From Mycolicibacterium baixiangningiae (GTDB taxonomy: Bacteria; Actinomycetota; Actinomycetes; Mycobacteriales; Mycobacteriaceae): DNA of 64,000 nt. The notes under the pieces are model-generated. The model had not been told where the DNA came from and ran no database searches. It worked only from the letters and a program-made list of their open reading frames with translations. Shown here piece by piece: positions 34,993 through 46,423 of this stretch. Location: positions 4,898,001 to 4,962,000 of the forward strand of contig NZ_CP066218.1 in NCBI RefSeq assembly GCF_016313185.1. Direction: 5' to 3'. The translations under genes and the position numbers were made by a program. The first letter of the stretch is position 1. Every line of letters starts with the position of its first letter.

Positions 34993-36156
34993 ATGAGCCG
35001 CTTGCGCGAAGAGCAGGCAGTCCTGCGGATCGGGCCGATGGCGTTGGCGAGCCCGGTGGTGCTGGCCCCGATGGCCGGGGTCACCAACATCGCCTTCCGG
35101 ACGCTGTGCCGCGAACTGGAGGAGGCACGGACGGGAACCACCAGCGGCCTGTACGTGTGCGAGATGGTGACCGCGCGGGCGCTCGTCGAGCGGCATGCGT
35201 CCACCTTGCACATGACCGCTTTCGCACCGGACGAGTCGCCGCGCTCGTTGCAGCTCTACACCGTCGACCCGGCCACCACCTACGCCGCGGCCAAGATGAT
35301 CGCCGACGAGAACATGGCCGACCACATCGACATGAACTTCGGCTGCCCGGTCCCGAAGGTGACCAAGCGTGGCGGCGGTGCCGCGCTGCCCTACAAGCGC
35401 AAGCTCTTCGGTCAGATCGTCGGCGCCGCGGTGCGCGCCACCGAGGGCACCGACATCCCCGTCACGGTGAAGTTCCGCATCGGCATCGACGACACCCACC
35501 ACACCCACCTCGACGCGGGGCGCATCGCGGCCGAAGAGGGCGCAGCCGCCGTCGCCCTGCACGCCCGCACCGCGGCGCAACGCTATTCCGGCACCGCCGA
35601 CTGGGAGCAGATCGCCGCGCTCAAAGCCCACGTCACCAGCGTTCCCGTGCTGGGCAACGGGGACATCTTCGACGCCGACGACGCGCTGACGATGATGGCC
35701 GCCACGGGGTGCGACGGTGTGGTGATCGGTCGCGGCTGCCTGGGCCGCCCGTGGCTGTTCGCCGAACTGTCGGCGAAGTTCACCGGCCGGCCCCTACCGG
35801 TGCCGCCCACGCTCGGCGAGGTCGCGGACATCATCCGCAGGCACGGCGAGCTGCTCACCGACCACTCCGGTGAGGACAAGGCCATGCGCGACATCCGCAA
35901 GCACATCGCCTGGTACCTGCACGGATTCCCCGCCGGATCGGATCTGCGCCGGGCCCTTGCGCTGGTCAAGACCCGCGCGGAGCTCTCCGAACTGCTCGAC
36001 CGGCTCGATCCCGACGTCCCGTTCCCGCCCGCCGCGACGGGTCCGCGCGGACGTCAGGGCTCGGCCGCCTCGGTGTCCCTGCCCGACGGCTGGCTGGCCG
36101 ATCCGGACGACTGCACGGTGCCCGCGGGTGCGGACGTCATGCACTCCGGCGGCTGA
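34993..36156 (+). CDS. dusB: tRNA-dihydrouridine synthase, DusB-like
   Basis: A 387-residue FMN-dependent enzyme that reduces specific uridines in the tRNA D-loop. It has PVVLAPMAGVTNIAFRTLCR near 21-40, the catalytic-cysteine motif MNFGCPVPKV near 110-119, GGGAALPYKRKLFGQIV, and the FMN phosphate site VLGNGDIFDADD with GVVIGRGCLGRPWLF. The C-terminus after residue 360 is a short Pro/Gly-rich tail. It begins 32 bp after desA1 and is likely co-transcribed. Confidence 0.93.
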   Translation: MSRLREEQAVLRIGPMALASPVVLAPMAGVTNIAFRTLCRELEEARTGTTSGLYVCEMVTARALVERHASTLHMTAFAPDESPRSLQLYTVDPATTYAAAKMIADENMADHIDMNFGCPVPKVTKRGGGAALPYKRKLFGQIVGAAVRATEGTDIPVTVKFRIGIDDTHHTHLDAGRIAAEEGAAAVALHARTAAQRYSGTADWEQIAALKAHVTSVPVLGNGDIFDADDALTMMAATGCDGVVIGRGCLGRPWLFAELSAKFTGRPLPVPPTLGEVADIIRRHGELLTDHSGEDKAMRDIRKHIAWYLHGFPAGSDLRRALALVKTRAELSELLDRLDPDVPFPPAATGPRGRQGSAASVSLPDGWLADPDDCTVPAGADVMHSGG

Positions 36157-36345
36157 CCCGTCGCGATACCGAGACGTTCTCGAGACGTCGCCGGCTGGAT
36201 GACTCACAGGATCTCTCAGTACGATGTGGGTCTCGTTGTAGTCCGGCTCCGGTGGCGGAGTTCCGGTCGTGCTGCTACAAGACAGTGAGCACTGCGCAGA
36301 TTCGCGACGCGTACAACGCTGGACACAGTCGGAGGCCGGTTGGAG

Positions 36346-38478
36346 ATGAGTGATGGCGAGCGCCCAGGTGCTGATGCCACTCCTGACCCTCGGCGTCCCC
36401 GCGAGCCTCGGTCCGACTGGGACAACCAAAGGCATACCCGACCCGCACGGCGATCACCAGGTGCCGCGCCGTGGGAGCGCAAGCGCGCCGACCCCGAACC
36501 TGACCCCGGGGCCGACGAGTCCCACGAGCCCGACGAATCCGACGAGAGCACAGGCAGCCACACCGTAGGCGCCGTGACCGTCGCCGATCTGATCGCCAAG
36601 CTCAACGGCGACGGCGCCGGCCCGGTCGAGGTCGCCCCGAAGCGTCGGCGCGCCGAAGCCGAGCCGGAACCCGATCCCGTACCCGAGCCGCCCGCGCCGG
36701 CCACCGAGATCATCGAGCAGATCAACGAACCCGTCCTGGAGCTCATCCGGCGCCCCGCCGATCCGGACCGCCAGGACACCGAGATCATCCCGGCGGCCAC
36801 CAGTGCCTACGCCGGGGAACTACCCATCCTGGCCGCGGAGCCCGACGACCGCGTGCCGCCGTACCGCATCGGCGACGGGGGCACGGTCACCGAGATCGAC
36901 GAACCACACCGGCGCCGCCGGGTCATCTTCGCCGGACGCTCCGCGGCCGCACTGCTCGCGATTCTCGCGCTGGTGCTGACCGGCGGCGCCTGGCAGTGGC
37001 AGTCGTCGAAGAACAACAGCATGAACAAGGTCGCGGCGCTGGATCAGGCCTCCCGCGACATCATCGACGCCAACGCGCAGTTCGGCGACGAGAACTTCCT
37101 GATCGTCGGCGTGGACAGCCGCATCGGCCAGAACAGCGGCATGGGGGCGGGCACCACCGACGACGCCGCCGGGGCGCGGTCGGACACCGTGATGCTGGTC
37201 AACATCCCCGCCAACCGCAAACGCGTGGTCGCGGTGTCGTTCCCCCGCGATCTGTCCATCGATCCCATCGAATGCGAACCGTGGAACCCCGAGACCGGCC
37301 TGTACGGGCCGATCACCGACCCGGAGTCGCCGATGTACGGGCGCGAAACGGTCTACACCGAGTACAAGCTCAACTCGGCCTACGCGGTCGGCGGACCGAA
37401 GTGTCTGGTCAAGGTCGTGCAGAAGCTCTCCGGCCTGTCGGTCAACCGCTTCATGGCCGTGGACTTCGCCGGGTTCTCCAAGATGGTCGACGCAGTCGGT
37501 GGCGTCGAAGTGTGCAGCACCGAACCGTTGGAGGACTACGAACTCGGCACGGTGCTGCCGGTCGCCGGACGTCAGATGGTCGACGGGCACACCGCGCTCA
37601 ACTACGTGCGCGCCCGGCAGGTCACCACCGAGATCAACGGCGACTACGGCCGCATCAAACGTCAGCAGCGGTTCCTGTCGTCGCTGCTGCGCTCGCTGAT
37701 CTCCAAGGAAGTCTTCTTCTCGCTGTCGAAGCTGAACAACGTGGTCAACATGTTCATCGACGACAGCTACGTCGACAACATCGACACCCGCGACCTGGTG
37801 ACGCTGGGCCAGTCGATCCAGGGCGTGACCGCGGGACGGATCACCTTCGTCACCGTGCCGACCACCGGTTACGCCGACGAGTACGGCAACGAGACGCCCC
37901 GCACCGACGACATGCGCGCACTGTTCGACGCAATCATCAACGACGACCCGCTGCCCGGGGAGAAGAACGCCGACAACACGCCCGTGCCCGGCACACCGGG
38001 GTCCACGACGGCGAACCCCGAGGCCGAGGCACCCGCAACCGGGCACGACTCGTCGGCCGAACTGGTCAACGCGGTCACCACTGAACCGCAGGACGTCACC
38101 GTGCAGGTGTCGAACTCCACCGGGCAGAGCGGGTTGGGCGCCACCACCGCCGACGCCCTGCAGCAGCACGGATTCAACGTCACCACCCCCGACGACTACC
38201 CGAGTGCGCTCAACGCGACGACGGTGTTCTTCTCCCCCGGCAACGAGCAGGCCGCCGCCACGGTCGCATCGTCGTTCGCGAACCCGACCATCGAACAGGT
38301 CACCGGGATGGGCGACGTCGTCCAGGTGGTGCTCGGCAGCGATTTCGACGCCGTCGGCGCCCCGACTCCCAGCGGTTCGCCGGTGCAGGTGAACGTGTTG
38401 CATGGCACCGGAAGCGCGCCCGGTCCCCTGCCGGAGGACCTCAACGTCACCAACGCCGCCGATACCACGTGTGAGTGA
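36346..38478 (+). CDS. LytR-CpsA-Psr (LCP) family cell-wall ligase with LytR_C domain
   Basis: LCP proteins attach arabinogalactan or other polymers to peptidoglycan from outside the membrane. This 710-residue member has a long acidic, Pro-rich cytoplasmic N-terminus (about 190 residues), one membrane helix near 198-216 (SAAALLAILALVLTGGAWQW), an LCP domain near 255-510 with ARSDTVMLVNIPANRKRVVA, SFPRDL and NGDYGRIKRQQRFLSSLL, and a C-terminal LytR_C domain near 580-690. The N-terminal length is unusual but typical for this mycobacterial orthologue (Rv0822c place). GGAGG lies 10 nt before the ATG; TTG at 36340 is an alternative start. Confidence 0.88.
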   Translation: MSDGERPGADATPDPRRPREPRSDWDNQRHTRPARRSPGAAPWERKRADPEPDPGADESHEPDESDESTGSHTVGAVTVADLIAKLNGDGAGPVEVAPKRRRAEAEPEPDPVPEPPAPATEIIEQINEPVLELIRRPADPDRQDTEIIPAATSAYAGELPILAAEPDDRVPPYRIGDGGTVTEIDEPHRRRRVIFAGRSAAALLAILALVLTGGAWQWQSSKNNSMNKVAALDQASRDIIDANAQFGDENFLIVGVDSRIGQNSGMGAGTTDDAAGARSDTVMLVNIPANRKRVVAVSFPRDLSIDPIECEPWNPETGLYGPITDPESPMYGRETVYTEYKLNSAYAVGGPKCLVKVVQKLSGLSVNRFMAVDFAGFSKMVDAVGGVEVCSTEPLEDYELGTVLPVAGRQMVDGHTALNYVRARQVTTEINGDYGRIKRQQRFLSSLLRSLISKEVFFSLSKLNNVVNMFIDDSYVDNIDTRDLVTLGQSIQGVTAGRITFVTVPTTGYADEYGNETPRTDDMRALFDAIINDDPLPGEKNADNTPVPGTPGSTTANPEAEAPATGHDSSAELVNAVTTEPQDVTVQVSNSTGQSGLGATTADALQQHGFNVTTPDDYPSALNATTVFFSPGNEQAAATVASSFANPTIEQVTGMGDVVQVVLGSDFDAVGAPTPSGSPVQVNVLHGTGSAPGPLPEDLNVTNAADTTCE

Positions 38479-38557
38479 CGCTTCCGGGAGCGTTTCGGCA
38501 GGTGGCATTCACCTTCAGTTCATCCGCGCCATCGTGACGATGCACCGTCATTACCTC

Positions 38558-38569
38558 TAGGCTTGACGC
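38558..38569 (+). promoter_or_regulatory. -10 element for a leaderless phoU mRNA
   Basis: TAGGCT (38558-38563) ends 6 nt before the phoU ATG. There is no ribosome site, so translation is probably leaderless. Confidence 0.6.
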
Positions 38570-39238
38570 ATGCGAACCGCGTACCACGAGCAACTAGGGG
38601 CTCTCACCGGTCAACTCGGCGAGATGTGCGGCCTGGCCGGCGGCGCGATGGAACGCGCGACGCAGGCCCTGCTGCAGGCCGACCTGGTGCTGGCCGAACA
38701 AGTCATCTCCGACCACGATCGGATCGCCACGATGAGCGCCCGCGCGGAGGAGTCGGCCTTCGTCCTCCTGGCCCTGCAGGCGCCGGTCGCCGGGGATCTG
38801 CGCGCCGTGGTCAGTTCCATCCAGATCGTCGCCGACGTGGACCGGATGGGCGCCCTGGCGCTGCACGTCGCCAAGATCGCCAGGCGCCGGCATCCGCAGC
38901 ACGTCCTGCCCGAAGAGGTCAACGGCTACTTCGCCGAGATGGGGCGGGTCGCGGTCGAACTCGGCAACGCGGCCAAGGAAGTGCTGGAGACCCGCGACCC
39001 CGAGAAGGCGGCGCGCATCCAGGAGGAAGACGATGCGATGGACGATCTGCACCGTCACCTCTTCACCGTGCTGATGGACCGGGAGTGGAAGCACGGGGTG
39101 ACCGCGGCCGTAGACGTGACGCTGCTGAGCCGGTTCTACGAACGCTTCGCCGACCACGCCGTCGAGGTGGCGCGCCGCGTCATCTTCCAGGTCACCGGTG
39201 CGTACCCGACCGAAGAGGTCATCCCCTCCGCGCGCTGA
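38570..39238 (+). CDS. phoU: phosphate transport system regulator PhoU (PhoY2-like)
   Basis: PhoU transmits the state of the Pst transporter to the SenX3-RegX3-type sensor and keeps the Pho response off when phosphate is high. The 222-residue protein consists of two three-helix bundles with the metal-binding signatures: [20 protein letters not shown] at the start, then [20 protein letters not shown] near 85-105 and [20 protein letters not shown] near 185-205. It lies convergent to pstB, with the stops 34 bp apart, and corresponds to phoY2. Confidence 0.93.
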   Translation: MRTAYHEQLGALTGQLGEMCGLAGGAMERATQALLQADLVLAEQVISDHDRIATMSARAEESAFVLLALQAPVAGDLRAVVSSIQIVADVDRMGALALHVAKIARRRHPQHVLPEEVNGYFAEMGRVAVELGNAAKEVLETRDPEKAARIQEEDDAMDDLHRHLFTVLMDREWKHGVTAAVDVTLLSRFYERFADHAVEVARRVIFQVTGAYPTEEVIPSAR

Positions 39239-39272
39239 GGGGTGCGGATCTCTTGCTCGCGCAGAGGAACGG

Positions 39273-40049
39273 TCAGCCGAACCGGCCGGAGATGTAGTCC
39301 TCGGTGGCCTTCTGCGTCGGATTGGAGAAGATCCGCTCGGTGTCGTCGATCTCGATGAGCTTGCCGGGCTTACCGGTGGCCTCGAGGTTGAAGAACGCCG
39401 TCTGATCGCTCACCCGCGCCGCCTGCTGCATGTTGTGCGTGACGATCACGATGGTGAAGTCCTGCTTCAGCTCGGCGATGAGGTCTTCGATCGCCAGCGT
39501 CGAGATCGGGTCGAGCGCCGAACACGGCTCGTCCATCAGCAGCACGTCGGGCTGCACGGCGATCGCGCGCGCGATGCACAGCCGCTGCTGCTGGCCGCCC
39601 GACAGCCCGCCGCCCGGCTTGTCCAGCCGATCCTTGACCTCGTTCCACAGGTTGGCGCCCCGCAGCGATCGCTCGGCGACTTCGTCGAGGGTCTTGCGGC
39701 TGCGCATCCCCTGCAACTTGAGCCCGGCGACCACGTTGTCACGAATCGACATGGTGGGGAACGGATTCGGCCGCTGGAACACCATGCCGATGGTCTTGCG
39801 GACGCCGACCGGGTCGACACCGGCGCCGTAGATGTCCTCACCGTCGAGCAGCACCGACCCCTTGACGTAGGCGCCGGGGATCACCTCGTGCATGCGGTTG
39901 AGCGTGCGCAGCACCGTGGACTTGCCGCAGCCCGACGGGCCGATGAACGCGGTGACGCTCCGCGGCGGCACCGACATCGACACCTCGGCGACCGCGTGGA
40001 ACGACCCGTAGTAGATGTTGACGTCCTTGAGGTCCAGACGCTTGGCCAT
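39273..40049 (-). CDS. pstB: phosphate ABC transporter ATP-binding protein
   Basis: PstB powers high-affinity phosphate uptake. The 258-residue ATPase has Walker [10 protein letters not shown] near residues 33-41, the signature [16 protein letters not shown] near 148-163, Walker B VLLMDEP, and the switch histidine in VTHNM. It ends a minus-strand pstS-pstC-pstA-pstB operon, 27 bp after pstA. Confidence 0.97.
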   Translation of the reverse strand: MAKRLDLKDVNIYYGSFHAVAEVSMSVPPRSVTAFIGPSGCGKSTVLRTLNRMHEVIPGAYVKGSVLLDGEDIYGAGVDPVGVRKTIGMVFQRPNPFPTMSIRDNVVAGLKLQGMRSRKTLDEVAERSLRGANLWNEVKDRLDKPGGGLSGGQQQRLCIARAIAVQPDVLLMDEPCSALDPISTLAIEDLIAELKQDFTIVIVTHNMQQAARVSDQTAFFNLEATGKPGKLIEIDDTERIFSNPTQKATEDYISGRFG

Positions 40050-40076
40050 GTCAGTAGCTCCGCTTCTTCTAACTGA

Positions 40077-40997
40077 TCAAATCTTCTTGGGGGAAAAGAA
40101 TTTCGCGAGGTAACGCGCGCCCACGTTGAGCAGCGCGATGAGCACGACGAGCGTGAGCGCCGCACCCCACAGGCGGTCCGTCGGCACCGGGTTGGCGCCT
40201 GCGCCGGCGGATGTCTGGTCGTACATCATCCCGGGCAGCGATCCCATGAAGCCGCCGAACATGTCGAAGTTCATCGCCTGGGCGTACCCGACGAGGATCA
40301 GCAGCGGCGCCGTCTCACCCATCACGCGGGCCAGCGCCAGCAGGATTCCGGTCACGATGCCCGACAGCGCCGTCGGGATCACGATGGCCGAGATGGTCTT
40401 CCATTTCGGTACGCCCAGTGCGTAACTGGCCTCGCGCAGGTCCATCGGCACGACCCGCAGCATCTCCTCGGTCGAGCGCACGATCACCGGGATCATGAGC
40501 AGCACCAGCGCCAGCGAGACCGCGAAACCCGACCGCTCGAAGCCCAGCGTCGCCACCCACAGCGCGTAGATGAACAGCGCCGCCACGATCGAGGGCACCC
40601 CGGTGAGGATGTCGACCATGAACGTGGTGATCTTGCCCAGCCGCGTCCCGCCGCCGTACTCCACCAGATAGATGCCGACGAAGACGCCGACCGGGATCGA
40701 GATGACCGCACACACCAGCGCCTGAAGGACGGTGCCGACGATGGCGTGGTAGGCACCGCCGCCCGCCTGGAACGCCGTCATCCCGGCCTGTGAGTTCGTC
40801 CACCAGTTAGCCGACGTCACCGCACCGATGCCCTTGGAGACCACCGTGAACAGCACCCACAGCAGCGGGACGATGGCGACCACCACGGACGCCGTCACCA
40901 GCAGGGTGGCGAGGTTGTTGGTGATCTTGCGCCGCGTGCTGACGCCCTGGAAGGTGGGCACCTTGACGGGGCTGTCGAGTGCCGGAGTCGTCGTCAC
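40077..40997 (-). CDS. pstA: phosphate ABC transporter permease PstA
   Basis: PstA is one of the two channel subunits. The 306-residue protein has six membrane segments and the coupling-loop EAA-like motif REASYALGVPKWKTISAIVI near 225-245, and PLLILVGYAQAM. The GTG at 40997 overlaps the pstC stop (GTGA), which excludes the longer 366-codon frame as a real start. Confidence 0.95.
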   Translation of the reverse strand: MTTTPALDSPVKVPTFQGVSTRRKITNNLATLLVTASVVVAIVPLLWVLFTVVSKGIGAVTSANWWTNSQAGMTAFQAGGGAYHAIVGTVLQALVCAVISIPVGVFVGIYLVEYGGGTRLGKITTFMVDILTGVPSIVAALFIYALWVATLGFERSGFAVSLALVLLMIPVIVRSTEEMLRVVPMDLREASYALGVPKWKTISAIVIPTALSGIVTGILLALARVMGETAPLLILVGYAQAMNFDMFGGFMGSLPGMMYDQTSAGAGANPVPTDRLWGAALTLVVLIALLNVGARYLAKFFSPKKI

Positions 40998-42043
40998 GAT
41001 GCGGACCTGTCCTTTCCGGAGACCGCGGCACGCGCCAGCGAGTTGACCACGAACGTGAGGATGAACAGCACCAGGCCCGCGGCGATGTAGGCGCCCGCCT
41101 TGTACTGATCGTTGAATTCCGATGCCGCGGCGGCGATCTTGCTGGCGAACGTGTAGCCGGCGTCGAACAGCGACCACCCGAACGCCTGCTGGGTGCCACG
41201 CAGGATGATCAGCAGCGCGATCGTCTCACCGAGCGCACGGCCCAGGCCCAGCATCGCGCCACTGATGTAGCCCGACATGCCGAACGGCAGCACCGTCGTG
41301 CGGACGACTTCCCAGCGGGTGGCGCCCAGCGCGAGCGCCGCCTCGATCTGGCCGCGCGGCGTCTGGACGAACACCTCGCGGGTGACCGCGGTGATGATCG
41401 GCAGGATCATCACCGCCAGCACGATGCCCGCGGTGAAGATGGTGCCGCCGCCGGCCACCGACGCGGTGCCGGTCTGGAACAGGAAAAGCCAGCCGAGGTT
41501 CTCGTTGAGCCACACCGCGAACGGTTTGATCGCCGGGGCCAGCACGTAGAGCCCCCACACGCCGTAGATGATCGACGGCACCGCGGCCAGCAGGTCGACC
41601 ATGTATCCCAGCGGGCCGGCCACCCGCTTGTGGGCGTAGTTGGTCAGGTAGATCGCGATGCCGAGGGCGACGGGCATCGCCAACACCAGCGCGAACACCG
41701 ATACGAACACGGTCACCTGCAGCAGGTCGAGGATGCCGAACTGCATCGCCGACGTGTTCGTGGTGACCCAGTTACCGCCGTAGAGGAAGAAGTTCGCCTC
41801 GTTGCGCGCCAGGGCAGGAACGGCGCGCCACAGCAGGAACAGCCCGATCGCCACGATGATGGCGACGATCAGGACGCCGGATCCCTCCGCGAGTCCGCGG
41901 AAGACCCGGTCGCCGAAGCGCACCCTCGAGTTCCTCGACGGGTCGGTGGAGATAGGTTCCGGCTCGGGGAAGGGCGCGGCTACTGCCTCGCCCGACCCCC
42001 GGTCCGTCGGATTGGGAAATGTCACATCCACCCTGTCGGTCAT
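40994..42043 (-). CDS. pstC: phosphate ABC transporter permease PstC
   Basis: PstC pairs with PstA. The 349-residue protein has a cytoplasmic N-terminal stretch of about 50 residues, then membrane segments, with VPSIIYGVWGLYVLAPAI and the EAA-like loop EAALALGATRWEVVRTTVLP near 245-265. It is 50 bp downstream of pstS and overlaps pstA by 4 bp. Confidence 0.96.
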   Translation of the reverse strand: MTDRVDVTFPNPTDRGSGEAVAAPFPEPEPISTDPSRNSRVRFGDRVFRGLAEGSGVLIVAIIVAIGLFLLWRAVPALARNEANFFLYGGNWVTTNTSAMQFGILDLLQVTVFVSVFALVLAMPVALGIAIYLTNYAHKRVAGPLGYMVDLLAAVPSIIYGVWGLYVLAPAIKPFAVWLNENLGWLFLFQTGTASVAGGGTIFTAGIVLAVMILPIITAVTREVFVQTPRGQIEAALALGATRWEVVRTTVLPFGMSGYISGAMLGLGRALGETIALLIILRGTQQAFGWSLFDAGYTFASKIAAAASEFNDQYKAGAYIAAGLVLFILTFVVNSLARAAVSGKDRSAS

Positions 42044-42093
42044 CGGATTCGCATCCCATCCTCACCGTGTTCGTGTCGCAGCGCCAGCAGGGG

Positions 42094-43221
42094 TCAGGCA
42101 GTTGAGCCGATGGCGTCGATCGAGCCGAGCAACCGCTCCTTGAAGCGGTCGGGCAGCGGGACGTAGCCGGCGTCGGAGAGACCGGCCTGTCCGTCGTTGG
42201 CGGCCACCGTGAGGAAGGACTTCACCGCGGCGGCCGTCTCGGGGTCGTAGCCCGTGGAGCAGACGATCTCGTAGGTGGCCAGGACCAGCGGATATGCGCC
42301 GGCTTCCTTGGTGCCGTAGAGGGACTCGAGGTCGAGGGTCAGGTCGTTGCCCTCGCCCGCGAACTGCGCGGCGTCGATGGCCGTGCCCGCGGTCTCGTCG
42401 GTCAGCTCCACCGCGCCGCCGCCGTTGTCGATCTGGGCGTAGGGAAGACCCGCCTGGTCGGCGAAGCCCTTCTCGACGTAACCGATCGCACCCGGGGTGG
42501 CCTGCACGGCCTGCGCCACACCAGCCGACTTCTGGGCACCCTCACCGGCGCCGCCCTGGAACTCGCTGCCGTCGCCCTTGGTCCACGTCTGCGGGGCCGC
42601 GGCGGTCAGGTACTTCTGGAAGTTGTCGGTGGTGCCCGAGGAGTCCGAGCGGAAGATCGGGGTGATCGCGGTGTCCGGCAGGGTCTTGCCCTGGTTCAGC
42701 CCGGCGATGGCCGGGTCGTTCCACGTCTTGATCTGTCCCTGGAAGATCTTGGCCAGCGTGTCACCGTTGAGCACCACATCGTCGACGCCCTCGATGTTGT
42801 AGGCGAGCGCGATCGGGCCGAACACCAGCGGAAGGTTCCACGCCGGGTTGCCGCCGCAGCGCTGTGTGGCCTGCTGCGCCTGCTCTTCTTTGATCGCCGA
42901 GTCCGAACCCGCGAAGTCGACGTTGCCTGCCACGAACTGCTCACGGCCCGCGCCGGATCCGGTCGGGTTGTAGGAGAGGTTCTTGCCCGCGCACTTCTGG
43001 CCCCACACCTGGTTGAACACCGCAATCGCGTTCTGCTGGGCGGTGGAGCCCTCGGCGGTCACCGAGTTCTTACCGGCGCAGTCCTCGGCGCTGGCGGAAC
43101 CGGTATCGGATGCTCCGGGGCTGCTGGTGGTGCCGGCGTTGTTGTCGCTGCCGCAGGCGGTCAACGTCAGCGCGGCGATCGCCGTCGCGGACCACACCAT
43201 GCCCATGCTGTTGAGCTTCAC
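42094..43221 (-). CDS. pstS: phosphate-binding lipoprotein PstS
   Basis: PstS captures phosphate outside the membrane. The 375-residue precursor has a lipobox LTLTAC (cysteine near residue 23), a Ser/Thr-rich linker, then a type II periplasmic-binding fold with VTAEGSTAQQNAIAVF, GSGAGREQFVAGNVDFAGSD and FRSDSSGTTDNFQKYL, which carry the phosphate-contacting residues. It heads the pst operon, with a PHO-box-like repeat about 80 bp upstream. Confidence 0.97.
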   Translation of the reverse strand: MKLNSMGMVWSATAIAALTLTACGSDNNAGTTSSPGASDTGSASAEDCAGKNSVTAEGSTAQQNAIAVFNQVWGQKCAGKNLSYNPTGSGAGREQFVAGNVDFAGSDSAIKEEQAQQATQRCGGNPAWNLPLVFGPIALAYNIEGVDDVVLNGDTLAKIFQGQIKTWNDPAIAGLNQGKTLPDTAITPIFRSDSSGTTDNFQKYLTAAAPQTWTKGDGSEFQGGAGEGAQKSAGVAQAVQATPGAIGYVEKGFADQAGLPYAQIDNGGGAVELTDETAGTAIDAAQFAGEGNDLTLDLESLYGTKEAGAYPLVLATYEIVCSTGYDPETAAAVKSFLTVAANDGQAGLSDAGYVPLPDRFKERLLGSIDAIGSTA

Positions 43222-43296
43222 TTATCCCACTTTCCGTTGACGGCTCGAACCCAACGGCAACGTATGCGGCGCTGGTGGACGGATCGCGGATCGTGG

Positions 43297-43313
43297 GTGA
43301 ACGCCCAGTGAAC
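43297..43313 (-). promoter_or_regulatory. PHO-box-like direct repeat upstream of pstS
   Basis: On the minus strand GTTCAC occurs twice (43308-43313 and 43297-43302), exactly 11 bp apart. This matches the 11-bp direct repeat units bound by PhoB/PhoP/RegX3-type regulators. It lies 76-92 bp from the pstS start. Confidence 0.6.
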
Positions 43314-43326
43314 AGGTTCAGTGATC

Positions 43327-45005
<1,679 letters not shown>

Positions 45006-45178
45006 AGGCCCTCCAGCAGTCCGGGGACGTCGCCCGACGTCGATGTCTGTGGTGATCTCCCAGATTTGTGCCTGACATGCGGCCGTTACCGGCCGTTGGT
45101 CACGTAACGATAGCGCGGACTCGGCAAATGAGCCGCGTCAAGGCCGAACACGAGTTATGGGTGAGTCAGAATGTGGCG

Positions 45179-45976
45179 ATGCGCAAGGTGCTGATCGGGC
45201 TGGCAGCGACGATGACCGCAGTGGTCGTCGGAGCGGTCGGAGTTGACTTCGGCACCGCCATCTACGCCGAATACCGCTGGTCACGGACGTTGCGGGACGT
45301 CGCGCACCTGGACTTCGACCCGTGGGTCGGCATCATCGGTTTCCCGTTCGTCCCGCAGGCGATTGGCCACCACTACGGCGAGGTGGAGATCCGGGCCAGT
45401 GGCGTTGATCACCCCGTGGTGGGTAAGGAATCGCTGGAAGCCACGCTGCACGACGTCGACCTGAGCGAGGCGTCCTGGCTCGTCCGGCCGGACGCGACCA
45501 TGGCGGTCGGCAAGGTCGAGAGCCGCATCATCCTCGACTCCACCCACCTCGGCCGTTTCATCGGCATCCCCGACCTCCTCGTCGAAGCACCGACCGGGGA
45601 GACCAACGACGCGACCGGCGGCACCACCGAATCCGGCATCTCCAGCAACAGGGGGGTGGTGTTCACCGGCACCCCCGAGTCGGCGGGTTTCGACGAGAGG
45701 GTGTCGGTCGCCGTCGACCTGTCCGTCAGCGGACCCGACCAGACCACGCTGGTGGTGACCGCCACCGGCGTGCTGACCGGCGCGGGCACGGCCGGCCAGC
45801 CGGTGCCCGACGACAAGACCGCCGCCGTGCTCGAGGCGTTCAGCGCCACCCTGCCGGGTCAGAAGCTGCCGTTCGGCATCGCCCCGACCGCACAGGGTGC
45901 GCGCGGTTCGGATGTCATCATCGAGGGCATCACCGACAACATGACCATCACGCTCGACGGGTTCAGGCAGTCATGA
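45179..45976 (+). CDS. lmeA: LmeA-like mannan chain elongation factor (DUF2993)
   Basis: A 265-residue exported protein with a membrane segment near residues 5-27 and a DUF2993 region, including FDPWVGIIGFPFVPQAIGHH and ASGVDHPVVGKESLEATLHD. LmeA binds phospholipid and supports lipomannan elongation in the periplasm. A longer start at 45128 (17 codons) is possible; neither has a strong ribosome site. Gene order with thiX and the sulfur operon is that of Rv0817c-Rv0814c. Confidence 0.82.
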   Translation: MRKVLIGLAATMTAVVVGAVGVDFGTAIYAEYRWSRTLRDVAHLDFDPWVGIIGFPFVPQAIGHHYGEVEIRASGVDHPVVGKESLEATLHDVDLSEASWLVRPDATMAVGKVESRIILDSTHLGRFIGIPDLLVEAPTGETNDATGGTTESGISSNRGVVFTGTPESAGFDERVSVAVDLSVSGPDQTTLVVTATGVLTGAGTAGQPVPDDKTAAVLEAFSATLPGQKLPFGIAPTAQGARGSDVIIEGITDNMTITLDGFRQS

Positions 45977-46395
45977 GCTCGTCGTGGATCGTCGTGATCG
46001 CGGTGCTGATCGCGGTGTTCGGGGTGGCGATGGTGGTGGGCCGGTTGGTCAACCTGCGCGCCGGCCTGTTGAAGGGCGAGGCCGCCGCGGCCAACATCGA
46101 CACCTCCGGGCTGGGCCTGTCCGACAGCGGCCCGACCGTCCTGCACTTCAGCGCCGTGTGGTGCGGCCCCTGCGAGGCGGTGCGCCGCGTGGTCGACCAG
46201 GTCTGCCGGGAACTGCCCGCCGTCTCCCACGTGGAGATCGATCTGGACGCCAATCCGGAAGCGGCCAGGCGGCTTTCGGTGCTCTCCCTGCCGACGACGA
46301 TCATCTTCGACGCGGGCGGCCATCCGCGCTACCGGACCTCCGGCGTGCCGAAGGTCGCTGACCTGCGGTCGGTGCTGGAACCGCTGTTGGCTTGA
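45973..46395 (+). CDS. thiX: membrane-anchored thioredoxin-like protein
   Basis: A 140-residue protein with one N-terminal membrane helix (WIVVIAVLIAVFGVAMVVG) and a thioredoxin domain with the active site WCGPC near residues 63-67 and the cis-proline SLPTTIIF near 105-112. It should reduce or carry thiols near the membrane. The ATG overlaps the lmeA stop by 4 bp. It sits upstream of the cysteine/sulfur operon. Confidence 0.9.
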   Translation: MSSSWIVVIAVLIAVFGVAMVVGRLVNLRAGLLKGEAAAANIDTSGLGLSDSGPTVLHFSAVWCGPCEAVRRVVDQVCRELPAVSHVEIDLDANPEAARRLSVLSLPTTIIFDAGGHPRYRTSGVPKVADLRSVLEPLLA

Positions 46396-46411
46396 TCACC
46401 CTGTCATTGGG

Positions 46412-46423
46412 TAGGCTGTCGGC
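46412..46423 (+). promoter_or_regulatory. -10 element for the leaderless cysteine leader
   Basis: TAGGCT (46412-46417) ends 6 nt before the GTG at 46424, so the transcript probably starts at the G of the start codon, giving a leaderless mRNA. Confidence 0.65.

Noticed and set aside
36820..38508. 562-codon minus-strand open frame
   Set aside because: It is antisense to the LCP gene, which has clear domains; this frame has none.
40979..42166. 395-codon plus-strand frame
   Set aside because: It is antisense to pstC and reads as low-complexity charged sequence.
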